The position numbers were made by a program, and so were the translations under genes. The notes under the pieces were generated by a model. The model made no database searches, was not told the origin of the DNA, and saw only the letters and a program-made list of their open reading frames with translations. This document shows positions 27,665-39,200 of a stretch of DNA of 64,000 bases, one piece after another. This stretch comes from Labyrinthula sp. Ha (Eukaryota; Sar; Bigyra; Labyrinthulida; Labyrinthulaceae): the NCBI GenBank assembly GCA_015227615.1, contig JAALGZ010000042.1, forward strand, positions 248,001 through 312,000. The letters run 5' to 3'. Each line of letters begins with the position of its first letter. Positions within the stretch are counted from its first letter, which is position 1.

Positions 27665-30600
27665 TTTATTTGAGTCGGTTGAAAACCGTTGAAAAAATAG
27701 GTTACTTTTGATTCTTTTCTTTGCTTAATCTTTTCCCCTGAGTTTAAGTCTTGGCTATTATAAGAATCTAAGAAGCGGCTGGTATCGTTCTAGTGCTACT
27801 TTATAGCACTACTTCTCGAGTGTTTTATTATGGACATTGCTACAGTATTGTCAAAGAATGAAACATATAACTTTAGATTTTATGGGGAAAACTTGCGAAG
27901 ACTGCGAGATGGTCATAAAATTGATGTTGTCCTTTTTCAGTATAAATCTGGAGTTTTAGCGAGATTAAAAGCAGTATTGGACACATTCTTTCTGTTTAGC
28001 TTCTTATTGAGTAGCTAGGTAGAATGTTCTTTATAAAGTAATAGTAGTCATGCATAGAACTATCTCCAAACATTCTGAGGCAAAAACTCCCTTGGATGAG
28101 GTAAGCTTATCGTTGTTGTCGTGTCAGTGTTTCTATTTTCACAATGAACTGTCTTTACGTGATAAGTCGAGCTAAATGAATTATTAAAAAACTGTTTGCT
28201 AAATACAGGTTGTATTACGAGATAACAATGAAGTTTGCATTTCTTATAGTATGCCAGGGGCATTATGTTACACTCTCTTTGTAATGATGTGCCCATTAAA
28301 ACTGGAACACTTTGTGCAGAGTTTTTCGGTAGATGGAGGAAGAAAGCGATTTGTTCTCTCTAGTGATAATGAAGGGTTTAAGTGATTAATTGCACCTTTA
28401 AGGCCCACCTTATTCCGAGTGTTCAACTAATACCCGCTTCTAATTCCTATTTCGTAATCCTTGAATCGTGCTCCCGGGTATGTATATGGTTGGTAAGAGC
28501 TAGTTGAATGGAACAGTTGCCTGCTAGAAGATAAGATGCCGCTGATATCCCATATTTCAGTGTGGCCAATTATCATACAAAACAAAACCGCAAGAAAAGT
28601 ACAAATTATAATAGATAAAGGTCAAGTCTCCGTTTAATCCAGAGAGGGTTCAAGAGAAGTTCTTCAGCTGCTTCTTATAAACTATCAATTCTCTTTCCAC
28701 TTGTGAACCGTGTTTTGAAGGTATTCGAGAGGTCTTGATGCTTTCTAATTTAACTGCCTTCATACTCAATTTGCGTGTTAATGGTGCTTACTGGAAGTGG
28801 TTCAGAGCCTGTGGAGATCTTTTCTGACATTAAAAAGACTGGGGATTATTGTTTTCGGGCTTAATTTTCCAGTCTTGGATATATATTGTTTGAATTTTAT
28901 AAGAATTTACAGGTCGTCTTCTCTGTGTGTTTGTCTAGCCATGTTTTCCCATCTGGTATCATTGGAGAATTCTTACTTTAGAGGTTTCATTCGGGCTGAT
29001 TCAGTTTGAGTGTATCATGGGGGTTCGCAATGGTTTTGTGTGCATGTGTGTGTGCCCTTGGAATATTTTCGGTTAACATTTTTTAGTTGAAGGTTTGGAG
29101 TTACCATCTTATGTTCTAGTTATGCGATGGTACTGTATCACTTTGTTTCTGACGTTTCGTTGTTACTTATTTATTTGTTATTCCATTTTGTACTACTCTC
29201 GTTCATTCTTTCGATAAGTTTAATATACCTCAGTGGATTCATGTTCGTATTATACCAGTTAGCTGCACAGGTCTTTGGATACTTTTTGGATTGTATCTAA
29301 TTCTCAGACTTTGAACATTAAGCTTTAGAGATAAAACTCAGTTTTCAGGTATGATGAGGAATAGAAGCTTTGTTGAAAGTTTTTGAGCAGGTTCCACTCT
29401 ATATTTGCTAAGGTTGCTTCGTAAGTTTTTTATTTTTTAAGAAGTTGGGTGATCACTGGAGTATCTCCTACGGACAGGACTGATTTTGAACTTTGTCATT
29501 TCAAAGGATAATTTTACTTTAAGGCTCAAGACGACTAGTTTCCAACCCAAGTTTTTTGCTTGAGATCCAGCTATTTCTGTTGTTGGAGGTAGTCTTTATT
29601 ACTTACTTAGTTCTAATTAATAGCTATTAATACACACATTCAGAAAGTTGATCTCAAATTTGTATTACAGTTCTAACGTCAACCTAAGTCTTCAGCGTTT
29701 CTACTCAATTTTGCAAAAAAATCCCATTTTCAACCTAACTTGCTAAGTTCACAGTTTTGGCCCAAAGAAGCGATATATGTGTATTACTGCAATGCACGAT
29801 ACACTCTACACCACGCATTTTACTATGAAATTGTTTTATGACTTCTTTCAAAGTTCCATAAATCCTTCTGCATCTCTAACTCACCTTGCATATTTTCTAC
29901 TATTTGTTTGGGTATTAATAGAGAAGTAAAAGTAATCTCTGTACCTTACCAGAATCTCTTGAACGACAATGCTTTTGGTTATCTTCTTGTTCTATTTTTT
30001 TCAATCTTGTCCGCCTATTTTATCTGTCTTATAGAAAGTGGTTGCTTTTCGGGTACCTGGCTTCTGGTTCATTATATTCTTAATAATTTCAGGTCTTCGT
30101 CCACTAGCTCTTTCTTCATAGCTCTGAGCTGTACCTGTTCTTCTCTGCTGCCTCTGGCACATCTATATCATCTTTTTTAAGCTTGAAGTAGAGTTCATTT
30201 AAACTGATTACGGTTTTCTTTACAGCGTTTGAAATCTTGTTGCAGGTAGCAGAAATATCCTCGTACTCAGGTTAATTTTCTATATTGCATAGCGCCAAGT
30301 CCAGGATAAATTCAAATACAAGGTTCTTCTTCGGTTTTAGCCTAATTATTTTGAATCTAGATGGTTTTGGAGCTTATTTATAATATCATTAGCATAATAC
30401 GTTTTATATATTAGGCTGGGTTTTTCTTGGTCGTCTACTGTTGGTCCACTATGTTTGAAACGGGTTAAAGAGAGAAAATCACCCCTATTGTCTCAATTAA
30501 AGATACTTTTCACTGCAGCCCCGCTTTTATTTTCATTTTGGGTGAATTCTGGTGTGTGAACCTTTATGACTTTAATTTCTGTTCCATCGCAGCAGCATCC

Positions 30601-33600
30601 TTGGAAAAGTTTAATGATATATCTACTCCCAGGTGCCGGTCGCAGCTTTCCAGTAGTATTCATATATAGTAGTATTAACATGTACATTAAAGACAATATC
30701 CAACATACTATCTCCTTGGTACGTGAGCAATCTTTCCATTTTTTAGTGTTTATTTTTAAACTTTTTACATCTTATAGTTTGTCCAGTTCCTGTTTCAAAT
30801 AATGCCTTCTATTGTCCATATAGCATAATGCCACAACATCATCCGAAAATGCCAAGTACCTAAAATGGGGAATTACAAGCTTGGGAGCTTCTACTTCGGT
30901 AATTCCTGTCGTTTTAGATATATAGTTCATATTTAAAAGGAATAAAAAAAAACTCAAAAAGTGCCCCTGGACGCCAGTTCCCTTAAAAGAAATCTCTCTA
31001 CTACAGGAATCTTAGTCTGCTGCTTGAACCATGACTTTGAAATTAATAATCTAGTTAATTGTTACCAGTTTCTGTGGGACTATCTATTCCAACAGCACTA
31101 CACGGGAAATCGAAAGTAAAATAATCTTAAAGACCTTATTCTAATCTAAAAGAGGTGATTTGAAGTGTATATCTCTCGTTAGACCCTCCCTGATTATTAT
31201 ATTTAGCTAAGCATTTTTAGTTGCATTTATTTGTTAGTTAAACTCAGGTTCAAAGCCAGGCAATAATTCTGTTATAAGCTTCATTGTTTCACTTATTATT
31301 TTAGTTAGAAATAAAAAAAAATGTGCAGAAATAAAAAAAAGACAATATGAGTTAATTCAATTTTACTTTGCCTTATTTAATATAAATTCATGATATTTCC
31401 TTTGCATAAGTTTTTGCTTCTTTGGCTTAAAGTTCTCTTTCGGAATGATTTTATCAATATTTTTAAACTAGTATTCCTATAAGTTTTTGAGCAAATAATC
31501 AATAAAAAGTTAATTTGCTGAGGTAACCTGTTTAGCTCATTAACCTTAAAATCCCATTAAGGTCTACACATTTTCAACCATAACCGTATTTATGAAGTTA
31601 CTATTAAGAATTCTTGTTCTTGTTCTAGGATTTCTGCAAACAACTAAATATTAGACTTAACTTCTTATTAGAAAGAGCTATAATGTCACCTTTGGAGGAA
31701 TCAAAGTGATGTTTATTTCCAAATATAGCCATAAAAATAACTTTTTTCAAAACAAAATCAGTTATAAGATAATTCTACTTTTAAAATTACTGATTTTCCT
31801 GCATATATATACATCATAATCAATTTTACTTTAATTGTATTCAGCCGCACTGCTTTGTTCATCGCAAAGTCTCCATATAATCTTGGAACCGGTTTAGTAA
31901 ATGTTTTTGAAAATGATGGCGGTAGATAAAAATAACGGCTCAAATATTGTAGTTTCAAATATCCTAAGCCATTAAGGCTCTGCCATAGCAAACACTTCTG
32001 TCAAATGATCTAGAAAGGAATCCTTAGGCTCAAAAGTTTGCTATTTTAATGAAGATCTCACTGTATGAGAATATATTTCTATAACTTTTAGGTCTTGTTT
32101 CATCATTCTTAATAGTTTTTATATCTATTCAAAAGATATCAGATCTTATTTAGGCTCTAAAAACTTTGTTACTGTAGGAATACTTCTTACATTGGTTTAT
32201 TTCTTAGTGGTTTATGCAATGGAAGGTGCGTCTCATATGATGAATATATCTTCTAATATGATACTATCTTCAGCTTTATTTCCCGTGATACATCGCAGTA
32301 AAGTGCGGGTCCAGTTTCTTTTTGTTTCGCCTCATCAATCTATGATCTTTAGCCTTTTATTTACTTTTGATTTCTACGCAAAACTGTAGAACACTTTTGT
32401 GCTGTTTCGAATGTAAATTCTGATAATCTGTGAACCGGGAAACTGTTGTCTTGATATCATGTTTTAGATAAATGGAGTAAATTGATAATGTTTTTTTTTC
32501 ATAATAATTTTCGTTTGATAATGTAATCACTGTTTATTTTTATTGAATATATTCAAAGTACATGTGGAATGATTCCTTTCCCTAGATTTACTTCATAGAT
32601 TTTAAGCTTAATTGAACCCCCCTATATATATTTACTGAGGTAAAAGTTTCCTCTATTTGGGAAAACCCTAATTTTAATTCCATACAACTTTTGAAATCTC
32701 TGGTGATACTTAATGTGAAGTGTTTTAAAATAAAAATTGATAGGTTCTTGATGTATCCTTACTAAGGGATCAAAACCAGAACTTAAGAAAGAGATAATTG
32801 TTGATACATATGCTCTCTTGTAAACCTACTATAACACCTATTCTTTATGATTCATTTATACCGAATCCGGTGCCAAATTTTCTTATAAAAGGGTCCGTAA
32901 CGAGCAAAAAACCTTTCATGTACTCGGTAAAGTTAAGTTGCTGAAGTTCACAATTAATCGTTTCTTTTCAGCATAGAATATTGGTAGTTCATTGGAAATC
33001 AACCATCAAAGGAGAGGGTTGAAATAGGTAGCTTTTTTTTCATAGTCCCAGTTGTTTCAACATAACAGTTTTGCTAGATAATATTTAGCTCTTTTGCTTT
33101 ATATTATCATCTCTACGAAATTTGTTCGGTTTACAGAAGAAGTTGCGGTGATCACGAAGGCATTGTAAGAAAACATTCTGGGAAACAATATTTTCATCTA
33201 AATAGGATAGATATTTTGTTAGAGTTTTCTTCATCGTAACTGACATTACGATCCTGGGGGTGGGTATCAAACGATTTTCACTTGTAGTTCGAAAACGTAA
33301 CAGGAATTTAGGGGGAAAAAAAGGTATGAATAGGAAGTTCATATGTGTTCATATAATACTAAGGGAGAAGTATTGTTCATATGCTTACTGCAACTTAGGA
33401 TTATGAAGATCATACGAGCTTAGCACTTCAACTTAGCTAGCACTTGTCTTCGCTCAAACACTCACTACTTGCTCAATACCTGGTGTTCTCTTGGAAAAGT
33501 TATGGATATTCCTGTATTCTAAACAGATTGCTCCTTAATGAATGAAATAATGATATTTATTTTAGTTTTAGGTGAAGTTTACGTGTATGGTATTATAAAA

Positions 33601-33804
33601 CCAAGGTTCAAGCAGTTTATCTGAAGTATTTAATTCGATCTACCCTCTAGTATGGGGTAGTACTTCGAAGACGCGAATATGGTGCTTAATACAAGATTTA
33701 TATACTAGAATGAAAGTTTTCGCAACTATGCATAGCTATATAAAAAACATTCTTCAAACTTCTATCTGCTTCAACCTTTAAAAGCCAAAACAAAATGCAT
33801 CACT
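27665..33804. other. Gene-poor stretch
   Basis: Apart from the RT trace at 30490-31000, I recognise no gene. Around 30130-30280 the minus strand has a lysine/glutamate-rich coiled-coil-like segment ('NKISNAVKKTVISLNELYFK') that may be part of the same decayed element. Confidence 0.4.
30490..31000 (-). mobile_element. Reverse-transcriptase remnant, probably non-LTR (LINE-like)
   Basis: The minus strand reads 'GVQGHFLSFFLFLLNMNYI', resembling the LINE RT block 'GvrQGdplSp.LFnl.m..l'. About 30 residues later comes 'FRYLAFSDDVVALCYMDN', resembling the 'YADD.vl' active-site block with the first aspartate pair present. The frame stops at 30772. A second minus frame at 30696-30493 may be the following region. 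No endonuclease, poly-A tail or target duplication was found, so the identity rests on these two blocks. Confidence 0.45.
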
Positions 33805-33876
33805 TCCCGAAGAGGGGCTCGAACCCTCGACCATTAGGTTAAGAGCCTAACGCTCTACCAACTGAGCTATCCGGGA
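33805..33876 (-). tRNA. tRNA-Lys (anticodon CTT)
   Basis: The minus strand folds as a full cloverleaf. The acceptor TCCCGGA pairs with TTCGGGA (one G-T pair). The D arm is GCTC...GAGC, the anticodon stem TTAGG/CCTAA encloses loop CTCTTAA with anticodon CTT, and the T arm is GAGGG/CCCTC with loop TTCGAGC. There is no intron and no encoded CCA. Internal pol III promoters are present: A box TAGCTCAGTTGG and B box GGTTCGAGCCC. T-rich sequence follows the 3' end (about 33787-33797) as a likely terminator. Ends are certain to about 1 nt. The 5' end lies 67 bp from the divergent start codon of the sulfotransferase gene. Its anticodon arm matches the primer-binding site of the copia element at 52.5-57.2 kb. 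Confidence 0.95.
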
Positions 33877-33943
33877 TGGAACAAAGGAATAAATGATGTA
33901 TAATTGAGTGTTAACGCAGAACCTGCTAAACTAATACAATAAA

Positions 33944-36093
33944 ATGAAGAAAACACGTTGTGAAATATCTAAGAGTACTAGTACACATTTCCTTTAGAAT
34001 TATTTCCTCAGCTCTGTTGTTGTTGTTGCTTCTTTTCTTTACAACCGCCTTCTTAAACTCAAACCTCACCACTTTCCTTTTTCCTGTGAAGCAAATCGAA
34101 GAAACTGCGTCCCTTCCTGCCACTTCGCAGTTTCCCCAGTTAAAACCTAGGTCAAGAACTCATTCCAAAACCTGCAAAGACGCTTTAAATGTTGATCTAT
34201 TATTTCCACATGTAATTTCCTGTATTACTTTAAATTTTAGGTTAATAAAGCAGGTGGTAGAACACTGGAAGCAACCTTTGGTGAAAATCTTCCTCGTTTA
34301 ACTCAATATAAATTTATTTCCTCTATTCAACGGTCAAGAAGGCATAAATACACAGTTTCTTCTGGACATAGATATTTGGGAGAAATATTAAGAAGAAGAA
34401 ATTGTTTGAGTTTTAGAAATAAAAGTCCAACAAGAAAACAAGTTCTTAGTGCTGTTGAGAACTGTAAAGGTAAAAAAAATAGTATTTGCCAGCAGTGGAT
34501 TTATAGCCTGAGAGACCCGATAATGAGAACATTGTCATCATTTTATACAATAACTGGAAGAACAAAGAATTTTGTGCACTTTAAGTGCGATCCAGAAGGT
34601 CTTATTTCCAAGAGAATGAGGAATATTTCATTTACTTTTGAAGAATTTTCCAATTTTGAAACAGCTGAAAGAAAAAAATGCTATTTGCATAATCAAAATT
34701 TACATCTGAAATATTTAACTTATGGTTTAATCGATGACAAGAGCTCAGATGAGGAAAAGCTGCAGTTTGCAAAAGAAATTTTACAGAGATTAGACTGGTT
34801 TTCTATTCTTGAATATGCTGAAGAATCACTTGATCTATTTGAACCAGAACTTGGTCTTGAAATTTTAAGCTATCATTCTGCATTTAACTATAACAAATAT
34901 GAAAAAGAGCTGTCAAAGTATTCACAAAAAGCTAGAGATGTACTTTTTGAACTTAATTATCTTGATATTGAATTATATAATTTTGCGAAGCAATTACTTT
35001 TTGCAAGATTAGATAGAATAAAACCTGAAAAAGAAATATATGAATGTTCAAGAAGAGTTATTTGTTGGGATAAAATGTCACCTATACCTGGAGAAATAGT
35101 TACAGTAACAGATTTAACTGGATCAAAGAAACAAAACACTTTGTGCAGCAAAGTTGGAGGTTGTTTAAACCAAAATAAAAAAAAGAAACAAGTAGATCTA
35201 AGCATTTTTGAGCGGAGAAAAGAATGTATAGCAAATTTTCTTATCATTGGAACAAGAAAAGGAGGATCTACAAGTTTGTATATGTATTTAAGCAAGCACG
35301 AGCAAATCATACCTGTCAAGGTTAATATAGAAAGAGAGGAGCAGATTGGGGAATTATTTTATTTTCGAGATGCGAAAAAAAAATCAAGAAAAGGTTATAA
35401 TGAAGCTTTTTTCAATGAATTTAAACGAGATCAAAATATTTTTGATCCAAGTTTTTATTTAACAGGAGAAAGCTCTGTAGATCTTTCCGCAAACTTAGAA
35501 GCACCAAAATTGTTAAAAACTATGTGCAAGAATAGAATCAGAGTTATATATTTAGTAAGAGATCCAGTTGAAAGAATAATTTCTCAGATGAAAATGCGAC
35601 AAAGAAATAAAAAGTTTCCTTTTAATAAAGGCAAAGTTAGTTTGGAAAAAGCCATAGAAAATGATTTATTTCAGTTTAAGAAAAAGATAAAGATTTCCAA
35701 GAATGAGGAAAGTTTATTTAGGCAGGGTTATGAAAATAGTATCTGGGAATCACTTTATGTTGTCCACTTAGAGAGATGGTTAAAATATTTCCCCAAACAG
35801 GATATTCTAGTTCTCAAAAGCGAAGATTTTTTTCAAGACACAAAAAATGTACTTTATTTTTTATGCTTAGTATTTAGGTTTTACAGACAACTTTTGATCA
35901 TCTCACTCTAGATTCTTCATCAATTAATTTCACAACTTTAGTTAATGAAAAATACAATCAAGCTCCAGATTCAGATACGGCAATATCTTCATCTCTTAGA
36001 AGGGAACTCAATGAACTATTCTTGCCATATAATCAAGCACTTGAGAGAAAAACCAAGCTAAATCTTTCTTCGTGGAACATATTCGAAGTTTGA
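33944..36093 (+). CDS. Type II membrane protein with two tandem sulfotransferase domains (copy 1)
   Basis: Gene model of four exons: 33944-33974, 34012-34211, 34241-35848 and 35878-36093, with introns of 37, 29 and 29 nt, all GT..AG. It codes for 684 aa ending in TGA. Residues about 11-25 form a leucine-rich signal anchor (Golgi type II topology). Domain 1 resembles the uronyl/HS 2-O and 6-O type (Sulfotransfer_2). It has the PAPS 5'-phosphosulfate loop 'HVNKAGGRTLE' split by intron 2 at residue 77/78, 'SSGHRYL' after it, the 3'-phosphate block 'WIYSLRDPIMRTLSSFY' (about 163-179), and the C-terminal 'YLDIELYNFAKQLLFARL'. Domain 2 resembles Sulfotransfer_1 (HS3ST/NDST type). It has 'FLIIGTRKGGSTSLY' (GTRKGGS about 414-420), 'TGESSVDL', 'RVIYLVRDPVERIIS' (about 511-525), and the end block 'LFLPYNQALERK' in exon 4. 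Both domains keep their cofactor motifs. The likely role is sulfation of glycans in the Golgi; the acceptor is unknown. The start ATG is shared in context with copy 2. Confidence 0.85.
34723..34887 (+). repeat. 165-bp block identical to 45143-45307 (inverted)
   Basis: Within exon 3 of the sulfotransferase genes the two copies match base for base over 165 bp by eye. The neighbouring coding sequence differs frequently, including at third positions. This is the pattern expected of gene conversion. Confidence 0.85.
35810..35978 (+). repeat. 169-bp block identical to 44058-44226 (inverted), includes intron 3
   Basis: The end of exon 3, the whole 29-nt intron 3 and the first about 100 bp of exon 4 are identical between the two sulfotransferase copies. 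In contrast, introns 1 and 2 differ at many positions between copies. This is a second likely gene-conversion tract. Confidence 0.87.
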
Positions 36094-36205
36094 ATCTCTT
36101 TGAGACCTTTCTAAATCCTCATATAATAGATTTCGACAACTCATTTATAAAAAAAACTTCTATTGTTTCCTGTGTACTAAATTTTCTATTTAAGTATGTT
36201 TCTTA
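36082..36205 (-). pseudogene. Decayed 3' end of TAM41 carried with the sulfotransferase duplication
   Basis: Just behind the stop of sulfotransferase copy 1 the DNA matches the reverse complement of the TAM41 C-terminal coding region (about 43840-43953). Shared stretches include 'TTGAGACCTTTCTAA', 'AGATTTCGA', and the later 'GTGTACTAAATTTTCTATT' against GTGCACTAAATTTCCTATT. It has small indels and many substitutions and has lost the TAM41 stop. About the last 35-40 codons of TAM41 are represented. This shows that the duplicated segment included the overlapping TAM41 tail. Confidence 0.85.
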
Positions 36206-39200
36206 AAAATAATACAAAGGTGAACATTCTATTACTTTAAGACTAGGTAATTCCTTGTCTATTTGTACTAGTTATGGGGTAGGCAGCAGTCTAGGCCTAA
36301 CTAAGTGAGAAATAAATACTTAATACTAGGGAGAGGATGGAGAAAATAATTTACCAAAATTGACCCTATTCTTATCACTACGTATTTAAATTATTACATG
36401 CATTAGTTTTTTCTGTTCCTGTGTACATTTATCAAAGTTTGCCCGTGTTCAGAGCTAATGCCTGAATACCAACACCAACTATACAAATCCATAAATACCT
36501 CCCAAATCTAACTACCACATGCAACACCTTCCCTAGCCAAAGGCGATATTCTTTGTTGTTAAACAAGTTTATCTTGTTTCTCTGAAGCATCTTTGCCAGA
36601 GCATGTGCCAAATTCTCTTCTAGCTTGATATACACAAGATCGGCGTTTATATCCTCAAACTATTGTTTTACAGGTTGGAATCAATAATTCGAATACCTAT
36701 TTCTGCTAGCAGCTGTCTCATTCAATATCATGCACACAGCTGATTGATTGTCCATGCTTACAGCTCATTCATTGTCCATGCACACACACGTCTTGAACAA
36801 TAATCCAACTGAAGCTAGTATAATAAAAATCTTTTTTAAACCAAGAAGATCTAAGCTAGTGTTTACATATTCAGTTTCAGTAGAATTTTTGCCCACTACA
36901 GGTTCATTTTTCTATCTTGAGGGAAGTAACTTGTCATTTAGATGCAGAATAAACCCATACACAGATAATCTTTCTGTTCCTTAAGGAACTGAGCTTTCCA
37001 GAAACATGAGCAGGTCATTTTTGATCTTAGCACCAGTGTATTCTAAATCCAAGTTTTATATGCTACATAAATATATCAATGTTTTTCAAGATTTCATAAC
37101 GTATTAGAAGTCGGGGCAGCCATATGACTGGATAATGCGTGTACTGCATAAGACACATCTAGTCCTCCATGAAGTGCAATGTAGTCAACAATATCAATGA
37201 TTTGTTGATATAGCTATACATAATAAAGCTTTGTAGATGAACCTTCAGTTAAGTCATTATGTTGTAGTAAGTCTTTGGTTTTCTAGAGAAATTCTTAGTT
37301 AGTTAGTTGCTATGTCCTAAACAGCCAATAGTACTGAAGACTACAAGTTAGTCACTAGCAACAACAACACATTAAACAATTGTGTAGTAAATCTCTTCTT
37401 TAAAGTCTCAATTTTATGATAAAAATATCCTTTTGAATATGATGAGCCACTGATAATGAATAAATTTGGCCAGAAAGAATGAATCTAAGCCCACGCAGGT
37501 GTCAGCAAAGTTACTGTATTGGAGTTGAAACTTTCTTTCCATAAACTTCTGAAAAATAGTTCCCATAGCAGCTCTACTAGTGTTTAATGAGGCGACATTA
37601 TAGATGACTACTATTGTCTTCATCCTCCACTCATTGCTAGAGAAACAGCGATCATTCATTAAAGGCTTCATTTTAAGTTGCACTCAATATCTTCTGTCAA
37701 GTTTTAGGAACTTGTAGCAGTCTATAGATGCTCCTTGCGATACTCCAAATGGTATAAGTACCTTTTCTTTATGGATGTCCTCTTGGGAATTCGGTATATT
37801 TAGAATATCCTAGGTAGCCATAAATGAATGCCCGGGTGATGTCCACTTCTCACATACACATTTTAAAGATAAGAAATATCATTTGAAAGATTTATATTCT
37901 TTGTTTTTTTGTAGTTCGAGCGTAAAGGCGAGTATGAGTTGCATTGAAGCCACTTGTTTATTTATTGTCGTTTGCACATGCTCGCCCTGTTGCGATCCAA
38001 TCCGCATTATTGCTTTTCTTGCTTTTAAATATTGCCATCAATTGAATTATTTTGATACTAGTACAAGCTCTGGAGAAATTTTTGAAGGAACTGATATTTT
38101 CCAGACTGTGTTTTTTTTTCAATACATATCATTCCATAATAAAGCATTCAACCGTCCATAAATATTTCTATATTTTCTCGGTAGAATTACAGACTAAATT
38201 ATTTTCGTTTGGGCTTCTTTATTAAAAACCCGTAGCTTGCCAGAGCGCTTCTCGTCAATAATATTTTCAAGGGTAATGCTAAATTTTTTATTTTTATTCT
38301 TAGAATCCAAAATTAAAGAAAATGGAACAGAAGTCAAAGGCAAAGTCTATACTGGAGTTGTCCTCTTTCACTTGTCTGGCTGATTATTATCGCGGTTTAC
38401 TTCGCTAGAGTCAAAAATGTCGAATTAAAGAGTTTGTTTTTCAAATAAAAAGTCCTTTACTTTTCTTTGGATGTTTGAAGTAGCATCCCTTAGCTTATCG
38501 GGAAAATATATTTTCTTTGCTGTGATGTTAATATAGTGCTGATATGTTAATTGGTTAGTTCCCATTTCATAGAGAGTGATAGTTCCATACTTTTGTATTC
38601 TATTCGTGTTTGGATTGAATCATCAGTGTGATGGTGATACTTCATCTCATCCGAGATTTATAATTAGAAGTGCACTGCAGAATTTTTCTTTCTTGATGAG
38701 AAGTAAACAGTATCCAACAGAACCAAACATACGGATAATCTAGGTTGCGGTTTTTTTTTTAAGAACTGTTTTATAAGGTGAACAATTCTTTTTTTTTGTT
38801 CTAATGGATAGTACTGGATAGGAGCAAGCAGACAGTAGCACCAAGACATGACCGAAGTATTGAATTGTGCTAAAAAGGTTCGAACCATAGAGATAACGGT
38901 TCTATTATAGAGTTATACTTTGTCATTTTCAAATGAAAATTAAGGTTGTTGAAACCTTTTTATTCCCTTTTTATCGGAAAACCATCCTGGTTGTAGAACT
39001 TTGTTCCAGGGTTGGTAGAATACATCTTAATCCCACATTGTGGTTTTTATTTATCACTTTTTGGAACCTTAGTGTCACTATTTGATTTAGTTAATTTGAT
39101 TCTGCAGAGGATGGGGGTCATAAAGTTGAAGTAATTACAATTATTAGCAAAGCCTACTCATATTCTTAAAAGGAAGTAGGCATTGGGTCGAATGTGTCGA

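Noticed and set aside
35849-35886. A 38-nt version of intron 3 using the later AG
   Set aside because: Both choices keep the frame. The 29-nt version matches intron 2 of both genes and gives a better family match after the splice (VLQTTFDHL), so I preferred it; RNA data would decide.
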